From NCBI RefSeq assembly GCF_006716485.1, contig NZ_VFPD01000002.1, positions 310,001-374,000 on the forward strand: a DNA stretch of 64,000 nt. Direction: 5' to 3'. The DNA comes from Chryseobacterium aquifrigidense. GTDB taxonomy: Bacteria > Bacteroidota > Bacteroidia > Flavobacteriales > Weeksellaceae. The notes beneath the pieces were generated by a model. That model saw nothing but the letters and a program-made list of their open reading frames with translations, was not told the DNA's origin and made no database searches. The number at the start of each line of letters is the position of its first letter. Position 1 is the stretch's first letter. Both the position numbers and the translations under genes were made by a program. Below, in pieces: positions 8,203-17,255 of this stretch.

Positions 8203-8970
8203 TTATCTTTTTCTTAATTCATCCAGATGATCCCAGATGTCATCTTTTTTCTTATAAGGAAGTTCCATAAAATCTTCAGGATGATTTTCCCGGTATTCCT
8301 GCCATAATTTATCATCCTTTTCACTGTAATAATTGGGAAATTCCCAGATGAATTTTTTCTTCTTTTCTCCCACATTTTTAAAGGCAAAAGCAATGATGCT
8401 GCCTACTACAGCTCCGGAAAGGTGGGCCTGCCAGGAAATTTTGCTCGGTTCCTGCATATTGTAAAACAATTCTTCGGGAAGCATTCCCCAAACCAAACTT
8501 CCATAGTAAAGTACTACAAGCATTGAAATCGTAAGAAGCTTTGTATTCCATTTGAACACCCCGCTGAAGAAAAGGAAAAAGGCCAGAACATATACCACAC
8601 CGCTGGCTCCAATGGTACAGGTGTACATGTATTCACCGGTAAGGATATCGATTGGAGGAAGAAGCCACACCAATAGTCCCGTGGCCAGCCAGCCGATGAT
8701 AAAGACCTTGTTGGCAACCAATGGATAAAACTGATACAGCAAAAACATAAGGGCTGCTATTGGGATAGAGTTTCCTATAATATGATCAATATTTCCATGC
8801 AAAAGGGGAGAGGTAACCACACCAAGCAATCCTTCGGGAAGCAGAGGGATAATGGCTCCAAAGCAGCTTTGAAAAAAGCCCTGCATTTGTAAAAAGTACC
8901 CGAACCACATTGCTGAAAGCATCAGCAACGGATAGATAACCGCTCTTTTGGAAATTACATTTTTGAACAT
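8203..8970 (-). CDS. Rhomboid family intramembrane serine protease
   Basis: A 255-residue polytopic membrane protein with the rhomboid catalytic signature: HGNIDHIIGNSIP (the conserved HxxxN-type loop/TM2 motif) near residue 58, catalytic Ser123 in GASG, and His183 in WQAHLSGAVVGS as the dyad partner. Six hydrophobic segments can be followed. The C-terminal ~55 residues are charged and cytosolic (SEKDDKLWQEYRENHPEDF). Rhomboids cleave transmembrane helices of single-pass proteins; the substrate here is unknown. It is single-gene with its own terminator. Confidence 0.92.
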   Translation of the reverse strand: MFKNVISKRAVIYPLLMLSAMWFGYFLQMQGFFQSCFGAIIPLLPEGLLGVVTSPLLHGNIDHIIGNSIPIAALMFLLYQFYPLVANKVFIIGWLATGLLVWLLPPIDILTGEYMYTCTIGASGVVYVLAFFLFFSGVFKWNTKLLTISMLVVLYYGSLVWGMLPEELFYNMQEPSKISWQAHLSGAVVGSIIAFAFKNVGEKKKKFIWEFPNYYSEKDDKLWQEYRENHPEDFMELPYKKKDDIWDHLDELRKR

Positions 8971-9189
8971 ATGGATTTTACGTCAAATCAAAAGCCAATG
9001 ATAAATTTCGGAAAATTTGTCGATGAATAAGCTTCTATTGACCTGATTTTAAGACAAAAGGTATTAATTTAACTTTTTAACTTATTATTTTGGCATTGAT
9101 TTTATAGAAATATCTTGTTATTGGGAGATTCAACTTTATTGAAAAGGTTCTTTTAAAGCTTAATTTACCTTTTAAAGAAATTATATTAA

Positions 9190-9197
9190 TATTTTTG
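9190..9197 (+). promoter_or_regulatory. -7 promoter box of the first DUF3078 gene
   Basis: TATTTTTG matches TAnnTTTG and lies 21 nt before the ATG at 9219. No convincing -33 TTG is visible. Confidence 0.5.
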
Positions 9198-9218
9198 CAT
9201 TGAAAATTATTTAGAGTA

Positions 9219-10145
9219 ATGAAGAAGTTTTTATTAATTCTTTCCTGTTTTATAGGAATATATGCAAGTGCACAAGAAGAATTGAAAAAAGATTCCGTAG
9301 TAGTAGATACCATAAAATACTGGTCGGTTTTAGGAAAAAATACATTAATGATCAATCAGGCTACCTTTTCAAACTGGGTAGGAGGTGGAGCCAATAACGT
9401 GGGATGGCTTGCCGGTATCAATTATAATATTACGTATGAAAAAGACAAAGACCTTTGGGAAAATATCATCATTCTTGGATATGGACAAAATGATACAAAA
9501 GGCCAGGGAATAAGAAAAACACAAGACGTTATCAATGTTTCTACCAATTATGGGCGAAAATTCTCAAAAAGCTGGTATTTCTCTATGGGAGCAGGATTTC
9601 AATCACAGTTTGCTGCAGGATATGAAGATGGAAACAATCCTGAAGCAAAAAAAATATCCAATTTTATGGCACCAGGCTACCTGAACGTCGGGATGGGGAT
9701 CACGTACAGACCCAATGATGATCTTACGGTAACGTTACGTCCTACCAACGCCAGATGGACATTTGTATTGGATAAAGACCTTCAGACAGCGGGAAGTTAT
9801 GGTTTGAAAAATGATGGTGATACTTCTTTATTACAATTCGGTTTTCTGGGAACAGCAATATATAAATTGAAAATAATGGAAGATATTTATTTAACCAATA
9901 CTGCTTCTGTCTTCTCTAATTATCTTGATCGTCCGGACAGGCTGGTTCTAGCTTATGGAGCTTTACTGAACTTAAAAGTAAATAAATATATTTCATCCAA
10001 TGTAACCTTGGATTTGCTCTACGATCATAACCAGATAGAAAAAACGCAGCTGAAACAAACGCTTGGAATCGGATTCGCCTATACGCTGGCAAATGGAGTA
10101 AAACGTTCTGATCGTAAGGACAGCCAGTGGTGGATCAAAAAGTAG
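9219..10145 (+). CDS. DUF3078 domain-containing outer-membrane-type protein, copy 1
   Basis: A 308-residue exported protein. It has a signal peptide ending ...GIYASAQEE, then the DUF3078 body: W-S-V-x-G-K-N-T-L-M-x-N-Q-A-x-F-S-N-W-V-G-G-G-A-N-N, then alternating strands rich in aromatic residues up to a C-terminal strand IGFAYTLANG. This pattern suggests a small beta-barrel or periplasmic beta protein, a family restricted to Bacteroidota and without known function. It has its own promoter and terminator and is followed 228 bp later by a close paralog. Confidence 0.88.
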   Translation: MKKFLLILSCFIGIYASAQEELKKDSVVVDTIKYWSVLGKNTLMINQATFSNWVGGGANNVGWLAGINYNITYEKDKDLWENIIILGYGQNDTKGQGIRKTQDVINVSTNYGRKFSKSWYFSMGAGFQSQFAAGYEDGNNPEAKKISNFMAPGYLNVGMGITYRPNDDLTVTLRPTNARWTFVLDKDLQTAGSYGLKNDGDTSLLQFGFLGTAIYKLKIMEDIYLTNTASVFSNYLDRPDRLVLAYGALLNLKVNKYISSNVTLDLLYDHNQIEKTQLKQTLGIGFAYTLANGVKRSDRKDSQWWIKK

Positions 10146-10168
10146 TTTAGAATACTTATATTATAATT

Positions 10169-10197
10169 AAAACACTTCAGAAATGAGGTGTTTTTTC
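10169..10197 (+). terminator. Terminator after the first DUF3078 gene
   Basis: 10-bp stem (10169-10178 with 10185-10194, one G-U pair) with a 6-nt loop, followed by a T run. Confidence 0.8.
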
Positions 10198-10350
10198 TGT
10201 TTTAATAATACTGTAATTTTAAGTTGACTTAAGTTTGATGAGCAATATTTTTGTTTTTAAATAATTGATTTTCAAATATTTAATCGGTTGTTTTTTATTA
10301 TGTTAAATTCATTTTAAAGTGAATTTTATGATGGCATAAATTATTATTTA

Positions 10351-10358
10351 TACATTTG
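10351..10358 (+). promoter_or_regulatory. -7 promoter box of the second DUF3078 gene
   Basis: TACATTTG, a perfect TAnnTTTG match, 15 nt upstream of the ATG at 10374. Together with the terminator at 10169-10197 it shows that the two paralogs are transcribed separately. Confidence 0.6.
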
Positions 10359-10373
10359 TAATAAATCAACATT

Positions 10374-11297
10374 ATGAAAAAACTTTTATTGATCAGTTCT
10401 ATCTCTTTTGGGGCTGTAACATTCGCTCAGGAGGCTAAGACAGAGGCTCCGGCATCCGACACTGTTAAAGCATGGTCTATTCAGGGACAAAATACATTAA
10501 TGCTTAACCAGGCTGCCTTTTCAAACTGGGTAGGTGGAGGAGCCAATAACGTAGGATGGCTTGCCGGTGTTAATTACAACCTGACTTATGAAAAAGGGAA
10601 AGATCTTTGGGAAAATATTATTATTCTGGGTTACGGACAAAACAATACGCAGGGAACTGGAGTAAGAAAAACACAGGATGTTATTAATCTTTCTACAAAC
10701 TACGGTAGAGAATTTGCCAAGCATTGGTATTTATCTGCAGGTGCAGGTCTCCAGACTCAGTTTGCTCCGGGTTATGAAGATGGAAATAATCCTGATGCTA
10801 AAAAGATTTCCAATTTTATGGCTCCCGGATACCTGAGTGTAGGAGCAGGGGTTACTTACCGTCCCAATGACAATCTTACAGTGACTTTACGTCCGGCGAA
10901 TGCCAGATGGACTTTTGTTTTAGATGAAGATCTTCAGAAAGCAGGAACTTACGGTCTTAAAAACGATGGTGATTCTTCTCTTTTCCAATTCGGTTTCCTG
11001 GGAACGGCAATGTACAAGCTGAAGATTATGGAAAATATTACCTTGCTGAACACGGCTTCTGTATTCTCAAATTACCTTGATCATCCGGAGAGGCTTGTTC
11101 TTGGATACAGCGGAGTTTTAAGCATGAAAATCAATAAATATATTTCTACAAATGTTACCCTGGATCTTTTGTATGACCACAATCAGATCTGGAAAACCCA
11201 GTTGAAACAGACATTAGGTGTAGGTCTGGCTTACAATTTTGATAATGGTAAGAAGCGTTCAGAAAATAAAGATAACCAAAGCTGGTTAAAAAAATAA
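10374..11297 (+). CDS. DUF3078 domain-containing outer-membrane-type protein, copy 2
   Basis: A 307-residue paralog of the preceding gene; most residues of the mature part are identical by eye (for example NQAAFSNWVGGGANNVGW and NDGDSSLFQFGFLGTAMYK). The signal peptide ends near FGAVTFAQEA. Divergence is concentrated in the leader and the first ten residues of the mature protein (EAKTEAPASDTVKAWS against EELKKDSVVVDTIKYWS). It has its own -7 box and shares a bidirectional terminator with sufD. Function unknown, as for the family. Confidence 0.88.
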   Translation: MKKLLLISSISFGAVTFAQEAKTEAPASDTVKAWSIQGQNTLMLNQAAFSNWVGGGANNVGWLAGVNYNLTYEKGKDLWENIIILGYGQNNTQGTGVRKTQDVINLSTNYGREFAKHWYLSAGAGLQTQFAPGYEDGNNPDAKKISNFMAPGYLSVGAGVTYRPNDNLTVTLRPANARWTFVLDEDLQKAGTYGLKNDGDSSLFQFGFLGTAMYKLKIMENITLLNTASVFSNYLDHPERLVLGYSGVLSMKINKYISTNVTLDLLYDHNQIWKTQLKQTLGVGLAYNFDNGKKRSENKDNQSWLKK

Positions 11298-11321
11298 GAT
11301 AGAAACATAGTATCTGATACA

Positions 11322-11355
11322 ATAAAAAGCACTTCATTTTGAAGTGCTTTTGTTT
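11322..11355. terminator. Bidirectional terminator between the second DUF3078 gene and sufD
   Basis: A perfect 11-bp stem (11325-11335 with 11341-11351) with a 5-nt loop and A/T runs on both sides, placed between two convergent genes. Confidence 0.85.
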
Positions 11356-11372
11356 ATCAATATATATAAGTC

Positions 11373-12707
11373 TTAGAATTCTATATCAACTCCTAATTTC
11401 TCAGCCAGAAGCTTTGAGATCTTTTCCTTTAAAGGTTCTATATCAATGTTTTGCATTGCATCATTCGCGAAAGCATATAAAAGTAATGCCTGAGCTTCTT
11501 TTTTAGAAATTCCTCTTGCTCTAAGGTAGAATAAAGCATCTTCATTCAATTGTCCTACGGTACATCCGTGTGAACATTTTACATCATCAGCAAAGATCTC
11601 TAACTGAGGTTTTGTATCAATACTTGCCCCTTCACTTAGCAATACGTTGTTGTTTTGCTGATAAGCGTTTGTTTTCTGAGCAATTTTGTCAACAAAGACT
11701 TTTCCGTTGAAAACTCCATGGGCATTCCCATCAAAAATTCCTTTGTAGTTCTGATAACTTTCACAGTTCGGGAAGTTGTGGTGAACTGCTGTATGGTGGT
11801 CTACCAACTGATCTTTCCCGATAATGGTAATTCCGTTCATGAATGAATTGATATTAGATCCATTATGAATAAAATCAAGGTTATTTCTTACCAGTTTACC
11901 TCCGAAAGAGAATGTATTTACAGTGGTTAAGCTGTCTTTCTCCTGTCTTGCGAAAGTATTATCAATAAGATAGGTGGTATTGTTATCGTTCTGAAGTTTA
12001 TGCCAGTCTGCTTTTGCATTAGGATAGGTAAAGATTTCCGTTACAGAGTTGGTCAGTACATAAGTACTGTCAAAATTGTGATGGCTTTCAATCACCTCTA
12101 CCTTGGCTCCTTCTTCTACGATCAAAAGGTTTCTTGTATTGTAAAAAGTGTTTTCTTCCTGATTCTGAGAAATATAAAAAACGTGGATTGGTTTTTCAAT
12201 CACTACATTTTTAGGAACTTTAAGGAAGAAACCGTATTTGCAGTAAGCAAGGTTCAGATTAGTAAAAGCCTGCTCTTTGGAAGCAATGGTATTGAAATAC
12301 TTTTCAAAAACCTCCTTATGCTTCTCATCATTCAATGCATAATTGAATGAAAGGAATTCTACATTCTCAATAGAAACTTTGGAAAGCTCTTTGTGAAGCT
12401 TACCGTTTACAAAAACAATCCAATCAAAATTTTCTTCTCCAAGGTGCAGTTCATCAAACTGCTCTTTAGTGATGTTGTGGCTCTCTTTCGGGAAGAAGTT
12501 GTAGCTTTTTTCCGTGATTTCCTTTAGATTGGTATATTTATATTCTTCGTCTTTTTTTGTTGGAAAACCAAGATCGGCAAATCTTTGAAGAGCTGCTTTT
12601 CTGCTGTCATCCAGAAATCGGTGACGAAGACTCTCCAAAAATTCATTATGGTTCTCTATAATTTGTTCTTTTAATGCCATTACTGGTATATCTGTGGTTT
12701 GCACCAT
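11373..12707 (-). CDS. sufD: Fe-S cluster assembly protein SufD
   Basis: A 444-residue SufB/SufD-family beta-helix protein, partner of SufB in the SufBC2D scaffold that builds Fe-S clusters. The conserved C-terminal core is visible: NCESYQNYKGIFDGNAHGVFNGKVFVDKIAQKTNA in two stretches, and the catalytically important Cys/His region DDVKCSHGCTVGQLNEDALFYLRARGISKKEAQALL. It is last in the operon, 137 bp after sufC. An in-frame ATG at 12680 is an alternative start that gives MALKEQIIENH; the first ATG is kept here. Confidence 0.95.
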   Translation of the reverse strand: MVQTTDIPVMALKEQIIENHNEFLESLRHRFLDDSRKAALQRFADLGFPTKKDEEYKYTNLKEITEKSYNFFPKESHNITKEQFDELHLGEENFDWIVFVNGKLHKELSKVSIENVEFLSFNYALNDEKHKEVFEKYFNTIASKEQAFTNLNLAYCKYGFFLKVPKNVVIEKPIHVFYISQNQEENTFYNTRNLLIVEEGAKVEVIESHHNFDSTYVLTNSVTEIFTYPNAKADWHKLQNDNNTTYLIDNTFARQEKDSLTTVNTFSFGGKLVRNNLDFIHNGSNINSFMNGITIIGKDQLVDHHTAVHHNFPNCESYQNYKGIFDGNAHGVFNGKVFVDKIAQKTNAYQQNNNVLLSEGASIDTKPQLEIFADDVKCSHGCTVGQLNEDALFYLRARGISKKEAQALLLYAFANDAMQNIDIEPLKEKISKLLAEKLGVDIEF

Positions 12708-12759
12708 TTTTTCTTTTTTTATTAACTAAAATATTGTTATTCCGAGGAATAGGAAAACC

Positions 12760-12826
12760 AATTTTTAATAGTAGAGATTCTTTTCTGCCACATTGTATGA
12801 ATGATTACAAGAAAGAATAATCTCTG
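12760..12826 (-). other. Imperfect stem-loop between sufC and sufD
   Basis: The 137-bp intercistronic spacer contains an imperfect inverted repeat (AGAGATTCTTTTCT near 12772 and AGAAAGAATAATCTCT near 12810). It has no T run and is not a typical terminator. It may affect mRNA stability or sufD expression relative to sufC. Confidence 0.3.
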
Positions 12827-12844
12827 AAATAATATATATTCTTC

Positions 12845-13588
12845 TTAGTTAAGAAGCCAGTCGTAACCTTTTTCTTCAAGTTCTAATGCTAAAGACTTGT
12901 CACCTGTTTTGATGATTTTTCCATCTGCTAAAACATGAACGAAATCAGGCTGAATGTAGTTTAGTAATCTCTGATAGTGCGTAATCAAAAGAACTGCATT
13001 CCCTTCATTTTTAAAATGATTTACTCCATCTGCTACGATTCTTAAAGCATCGATATCCAACCCTGAATCAGTTTCATCAAGAATAGCCAGTTTAGGATTA
13101 AGCATCATCATCTGGAAGATCTCATTTCTTTTCTTTTCACCTCCGGAGAATCCCTCGTTCAATGATCTTGAAAGGAAATCTTTTTTGATTCCCAATTTTT
13201 CAGATTTCTCACGGATTAATGCAAGCATTTCTTTTGCCGGCATTTCCTCCAGTCCGTTTGCTTTTCTGGTCTCATTCAAAGCAGCTTTGATAAAGTTCGT
13301 TACAGAAACTCCCGGAATTTCCACCGGGTACTGGAAAGAAAGGAAAATTCCTTTGTGAGCTCTATCTTCAGGAGCATCTTCACTGATGTCTTCTCGCTGG
13401 AAAAGAATCTCTCCACCAGTCACTTCGTAATCTTCTTTTCCTGCAATTACAGAGGAAAGAGTAGATTTACCAGCTCCGTTCGGACCCATAATAGCGTGAA
13501 CTTCGCCTGGCTTTATTTCAAGATTAATCCCTTTTAATATTTCTGCGCCATCTTCAATTTTGGCGTGAAGGTTTTTAATTTCTAACAT
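12845..13588 (-). CDS. sufC: Fe-S cluster assembly ATPase SufC
   Basis: A 247-residue ABC-type ATPase that drives conformational change of the SufBD scaffold. The Walker A motif is GPNGAGKS near residue 38. The Q-loop lies in [12 protein letters not shown], the signature is [14 protein letters not shown] near 147, the Walker B is [12 protein letters not shown], and the switch His is in [10 protein letters not shown]. The [10 protein letters not shown] variant of the signature is characteristic of SufC. It follows the GNAT gene by 18 bp, inside the suf operon. Confidence 0.97.
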   Translation of the reverse strand: MLEIKNLHAKIEDGAEILKGINLEIKPGEVHAIMGPNGAGKSTLSSVIAGKEDYEVTGGEILFQREDISEDAPEDRAHKGIFLSFQYPVEIPGVSVTNFIKAALNETRKANGLEEMPAKEMLALIREKSEKLGIKKDFLSRSLNEGFSGGEKKRNEIFQMMMLNPKLAILDETDSGLDIDALRIVADGVNHFKNEGNAVLLITHYQRLLNYIQPDFVHVLADGKIIKTGDKSLALELEEKGYDWLLN

Positions 13589-13606
13589 TTTATTTGCTTA
13601 AACAAA

Positions 13607-14110
13607 TTATTTTTGAATTCTATATACTAAACTTTCAGGTTGATCAGGAACATCATTAAGAGTCCCTATTTTGATCATGCCTGCCTTTTCCAAAACTTTA
13701 ACAGAAGCTATATTGGTAGGACGAACGATTGCAAATATTTCTTCATTGTTCTCCTTAAAGCCAAAATCTATAGCTTTCTTTGTGAATTCTGTGGCATATC
13801 CCTTCCCCCATGCCTGGGAAGCAAAACGATAGCCTAAATTCAATTTTTCTTTGTCTCCGTAGAGTTTGTAGCTCAGTCCTCCGAAACCTATTATATTTTC
13901 TGGATCATCCTTTTCAGCAATAGCCCAGCTTCCAAAATGATGGTTGTCCCAATGATCAAGCATTTTTGCAAATGTGCTTTCTGCTTTTTCAAAACTCATT
14001 GGTCCGCCTGGATTGTGAATATTGGTCTGAGGATCATGATTAATTTCAAAGAAACTTCCAAAGTCTTCTTTTGTAGGTTTTCTTAAAATTAATCTTTCTG
14101 TAGCTATCAT
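13607..14110 (-). CDS. GNAT family N-acetyltransferase (RimJ/RimL-like) within the suf operon
   Basis: A 167-residue acetyltransferase_3-type GNAT protein: start MIATERLILRKPTKEDF, central IIGFGGLSYKLYG, acetyl-CoA loop GYRFASQAWGKGYATEFTK, and C-terminal NIASVKVLEKAGM. These are the hallmarks of the RimJ/RimL branch, which acetylates protein N-termini or small amines. It sits between sufB (6 bp gap) and sufC (18 bp gap) on the same strand, so it must be co-transcribed with them. Whether it acts on a Suf protein is unknown; it may simply be an insertion tolerated by the operon. Confidence 0.9.
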   Translation of the reverse strand: MIATERLILRKPTKEDFGSFFEINHDPQTNIHNPGGPMSFEKAESTFAKMLDHWDNHHFGSWAIAEKDDPENIIGFGGLSYKLYGDKEKLNLGYRFASQAWGKGYATEFTKKAIDFGFKENNEEIFAIVRPTNIASVKVLEKAGMIKIGTLNDVPDQPESLVYRIQK

Positions 14111-14116
14111 ATTTTT

Positions 14117-15565
14117 CTATCCTACTGAACCTTCCAATGAAATTTCAAGTAGTTTTTGTGCTTCAATGGCAAATTCCATCGGAAGCTTATTCAAAACTTC
14201 TTTACTGAAACCGTTCACAATCAGAGCAATTGCTCTTTCTGTATCGATGCCTCTCTGGTTACAGTAGAAGATCTGATCTTCACCAATTTTTGAAGTCGTA
14301 GCCTCGTGCTCCAATTGTGCCGTAGGATCTTTGATTTCAATGTAAGGGAAAGTATGAGCCCCACACTCATTACCCATCAGTAAAGAGTCACATTGCGAGA
14401 AGTTTCTGGCTCCTTTTGCAGAAGGCATTACTTTCACCTGTCCTCTGTATGAGTTCTGGGATTTTCCAGCAGAGATTCCTTTGGAAATGATCGTAGATTT
14501 GGTGTTTTTACCAATGTGGATCATTTTTGTTCCTGTATCTGCATATTGGTGGTTATTCGTTACTGCGATAGAGTAGAATTCTCCGATAGAATTGTCTCCT
14601 TTAAGGATACAAGACGGATACTTCCATGTTACTGCTGAACCTGTTTCTACCTGTGTCCATGAGATTTTTGCATTTCTTTCGCAAAGTCCTCTCTTCGTTA
14701 CAAAGTTGAATACACCTCCTTTTCCTTCTTCATTACCAGGGTACCAGTTTTGTACCGTTGAATATTTGATCTCAGCATTATCTAAAGCAATAAGCTCTAC
14801 AACAGCTGCGTGAAGCTGGTTTTCATCTCTTGACGGTGCTGTACATCCTTCAAGATAAGAAACATAACTTCCTTCATCAGCGACAAGCAGCGTTCTTTCA
14901 AACTGTCCTGTTCCTGCCTGGTTGATACGGAAATAAGTGGAAAGTTCCATTGGGCATTTTACCCCTTTTGGAATATAACAGAAACTTCCGTCAGAAAATA
15001 CTGCGGAATTCAATGCTGCGTAAAAATTATCTCCTCTTGGAACTACTTTTCCAAGATATTTTCTTACTAAATCAGGGTGGTTTTTAATAGCCTCAGAGAT
15101 TGAACAGAAAATAATTCCTTTTTCTGCCAACGTATCCTGGAAAGTAGTTTTCACAGAAACTGAGTCCATTACGATGTCTACGGCAACTCCGGAAAGTCTT
15201 TTTTGTTCTTCGATATTAATCCCTAGCTTTGCGAATGTTTTCAACAACTCAGGATCTACTTCATCAAGACTCGCCAGTTCAGGCTTTACTTTAGGTGCTG
15301 CGTAGTAACGGATTGCTTGAAAATCCGGTTTTTCATATTTGATATTGGCCCATTCAGGCTCTACCATTTTCTGCCAGATTTTGAAAGATTCCAATCGCCA
15401 TTCAGTCATCCATTCCGGTTCTTCTTTTTTAGCAGAGATGGCGCGGATGATGTCCTCATTTAAACCAATCGGGAAATCTTCGTAATCGATTTTCGTTTCC
15501 CAACCGAATTCATATTTTTTATTTTCTAGATCGACTCTTAAATCGTCTTCTGTATATTTACTCAT
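14117..15565 (-). CDS. sufB: Fe-S cluster assembly protein SufB
   Basis: A 482-residue SufB, the scaffold subunit that receives sulfur from SufS and on which the cluster is built. Conserved segments are [68 protein letters not shown] in two stretches, [20 protein letters not shown], and the C-terminal [22 protein letters not shown] with its conserved Glu and Cys. Length is typical. It is the second gene of the operon, downstream of sufA and a hairpin-forming spacer. Confidence 0.97.
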   Translation of the reverse strand: MSKYTEDDLRVDLENKKYEFGWETKIDYEDFPIGLNEDIIRAISAKKEEPEWMTEWRLESFKIWQKMVEPEWANIKYEKPDFQAIRYYAAPKVKPELASLDEVDPELLKTFAKLGINIEEQKRLSGVAVDIVMDSVSVKTTFQDTLAEKGIIFCSISEAIKNHPDLVRKYLGKVVPRGDNFYAALNSAVFSDGSFCYIPKGVKCPMELSTYFRINQAGTGQFERTLLVADEGSYVSYLEGCTAPSRDENQLHAAVVELIALDNAEIKYSTVQNWYPGNEEGKGGVFNFVTKRGLCERNAKISWTQVETGSAVTWKYPSCILKGDNSIGEFYSIAVTNNHQYADTGTKMIHIGKNTKSTIISKGISAGKSQNSYRGQVKVMPSAKGARNFSQCDSLLMGNECGAHTFPYIEIKDPTAQLEHEATTSKIGEDQIFYCNQRGIDTERAIALIVNGFSKEVLNKLPMEFAIEAQKLLEISLEGSVG

Positions 15566-15575
15566 TATAATTTTT

Positions 15576-15632
15576 TAGATTTCAGATGGTAGATTTCAGA
15601 ATTCAGAGTTGGCCTCTGAGGTCTGAAATCTA
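15576..15632 (-). repeat. Hairpin-forming repeat in the sufA-sufB spacer
   Basis: The 85-bp spacer carries TAGATTTCAGA twice in direct orientation (within 15576-15600) and its complement TCTGAAATCTA at 15622-15632. Together they make a stem of 16 base pairs (15590-15600 with 15622-15632, and 15604-15608 with 15614-15618) interrupted by a 3x3 internal loop. It has no terminal T run on the minus strand. This looks like an intergenic micro-repeat or an mRNA-processing hairpin. Confidence 0.55.
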
Positions 15633-15650
15633 GGATCTAATGTCTTTTTT

Positions 15651-15980
15651 CTAAAGACTAAATGATTCCCCGCATCCACATGTTCTGGATGCATTCGGGT
15701 TGTTAAAAACAAACCCTTTTCCGTTCAATCCTCCTGAATACTCAAGAGTTGTTCCTGCTAAATAAAGGATGGATTTTTTATCTATAATAATTTTAATGTT
15801 ATTATCTTCAAAAATCTGATCTGTGTCTGTTTTTTGGTTATCAAACTTTAAAACATACTCTAAACCAGAGCATCCGCCGCTTTTCACCCCTACTCTTATA
15901 TAATCTTCAGCAGGGTTAAAACCATCTTCCGTCATCAACTGGATGGCTTTCTCCTTTGCATAGTCTGATACTTTTATCAT
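15651..15980 (-). CDS. sufA: A-type iron-sulfur carrier protein (SufA/IscA family)
   Basis: A 109-residue HesB/IscA/SufA protein that receives clusters from SufBCD and hands them to apoproteins. The three cluster-ligating cysteines are present: Cys37 in KSGGCSGLEY, and Cys101 and Cys103 in CGCGESFSL. It is the first gene of the operon and has a promoter with both elements (16009-16040). The exact subfamily name (SufA, IscA or ErpA) cannot be decided from sequence alone; SufA is used because of its position in the suf operon. Confidence 0.92.
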   Translation of the reverse strand: MIKVSDYAKEKAIQLMTEDGFNPAEDYIRVGVKSGGCSGLEYVLKFDNQKTDTDQIFEDNNIKIIIDKKSILYLAGTTLEYSGGLNGKGFVFNNPNASRTCGCGESFSL

Positions 15981-16008
15981 TGTATTTATTTAGAATGATT
16001 TAATGATG

Positions 16009-16040
16009 CAAAAATACGAACTAATTTCCGCAATCTCAAA
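16009..16040 (-). promoter_or_regulatory. Promoter of the suf operon
   Basis: On the minus strand, -7 box TATTTTTG (16016-16009) and -33 element TTTG (16040-16037) with a 20-bp spacer, a good match to the Bacteroidota consensus. No obvious operator for an iron-sulfur regulator was seen. Confidence 0.65.
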
Positions 16041-16193
16041 TCGAAGATATCTATTTTAATGATTCTGATATTAATAGCAATTTCTTAAAGGATAAATTAT
16101 GTTAAAAAATGATAAATTTAGCCTTTCAATGTGAAGATTTCATTACTGATTTAACCTTGAATCTTATTTTCGATCTATAAAAGAAAATTGGTA

Positions 16194-16323
16194 ATGAAAC
16201 AAAAAACAGTAGTTTTTTTTTGTTGTTTTTCACCGTTATATGGAAAACCCTGTATTGCAAAGTCCATCTGTAGAAAGACCTTCTTTTACGGATGCAATCC
16301 AAAATCCAATTGAATTAAAATAA
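16194..16323 (+). pseudogene. Remnant of a second GLPGLI-family gene
   Basis: The plus strand has an ATG at 16194 that begins a signal-peptide-like MKQKTVVFFCCF. In the next frame, positions 16240-16323 encode a short peptide ending in IQNPIELK and a stop. The intact GLPGLI protein that starts 13 bp later ends in SNPIELQ, the usual C-terminus of this family. The simplest reading is a paralog that has lost its central ~240 codons and suffered a frameshift. What remains resembles only the two ends of the family, so confidence is moderate. Confidence 0.5.
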
Positions 16324-16335
16324 ATAAAAATATAA

Positions 16336-17196
16336 ATGAAAAAATTAGGGATTATCGCATTAGCACTCTTCATACAGAATGTTGCTGCACAGACAAACAG
16401 GTTTGTGTACCAGGTAACTATGAAACCTGATGCAGAAAATAAAACAGATATCAAGACGGAAAATGCCTATCTGGATATTTCTCCGGAAAAATCAGTGTTT
16501 TATTCTGAAAACAGAATCAAAAGAGATTCCATTATGCAAAAAGCATTTCAGAGCGGAGGCGGAAGGGTAAGCATCAACAGAGATCAGATGGAAGGATTAA
16601 GAACGAATATCAGCTATTCCATTGAAAAAGATAAAACAAACCAAAAGACCTATTTTAAAGACAGAATTGGCCGTGATATGTATTCGTATGAAGAAGACAG
16701 ACCCCTGAACTGGAAAATAGAGTCAGAAACGAGAAAAATAGGCGAGTATAAAGTTCAGAAAGCTGAAACTGATTTTGGTGGAAGGAAATGGACCGCATGG
16801 TTTACCACTGATCTACCTTATCAGGACGGACCTTATAAGTTCGGTGGACTTCCGGGACTGATTGTAAAAGTGGAAGATGATAAAGGAGATTATTCTTTTG
16901 ATTTAATGAAGAATTATAAAATAGCTGAATTTCCGGCTTTGAATCAGTTTGGAAATACTTTAAAAGTGAAAAGAACAGATTATGTAAAGCAGCAGCAAAA
17001 GTTTAAAACCGACCCAATGTCATTCATGAGTCAAAGCGGCGGACAAGGTGGCTTTTCGACTACCTTAAGAATAGGCGGAGGTGGAAGAGGTCCCGGCGGT
17101 GGAGGAAACCAGAATCCTGCTGATATGAGAAAGAGAATGGAAGAAAGGGTAAAAGAAGAAGCTAAGAAAAATTCTAATCCCATCGAATTGCAATAA
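16336..17196 (+). CDS. GLPGLI family protein
   Basis: A 286-residue exported protein named for the motif GGLPGLIVKVEDD (near residue 174). The signal peptide is MKKLGIIALALFIQNVAAQT. The conserved KIGEYKVQKAETDFGGRKWTAWFTTDLPYQDGPYKF block (in two stretches) precedes the motif. The last ~50 residues are glycine-rich (GGGGRGPGGGGNQ) and end in NPIELQ. The family is Bacteroidota-specific, is often found beside TonB-dependent receptors, and has no known function. No such receptor is adjacent here. Confidence 0.9.
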   Translation: MKKLGIIALALFIQNVAAQTNRFVYQVTMKPDAENKTDIKTENAYLDISPEKSVFYSENRIKRDSIMQKAFQSGGGRVSINRDQMEGLRTNISYSIEKDKTNQKTYFKDRIGRDMYSYEEDRPLNWKIESETRKIGEYKVQKAETDFGGRKWTAWFTTDLPYQDGPYKFGGLPGLIVKVEDDKGDYSFDLMKNYKIAEFPALNQFGNTLKVKRTDYVKQQQKFKTDPMSFMSQSGGQGGFSTTLRIGGGGRGPGGGGNQNPADMRKRMEERVKEEAKKNSNPIELQ

Positions 17197-17197
17197 A

Positions 17198-17232
17198 AAA
17201 TGCGGTCTCACACTGAGACCGCATTTTGTTTT
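17198..17232. terminator. Bidirectional terminator between the GLPGLI and metallopeptidase genes
   Basis: A perfect 11-bp GC-rich stem (17200-17210 with 17214-17224) with a 3-nt loop, A-rich on the left and T-rich on the right, between convergent genes. Confidence 0.85.
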
Positions 17233-17255
17233 TATAATCAATGAATCTGATAAAA

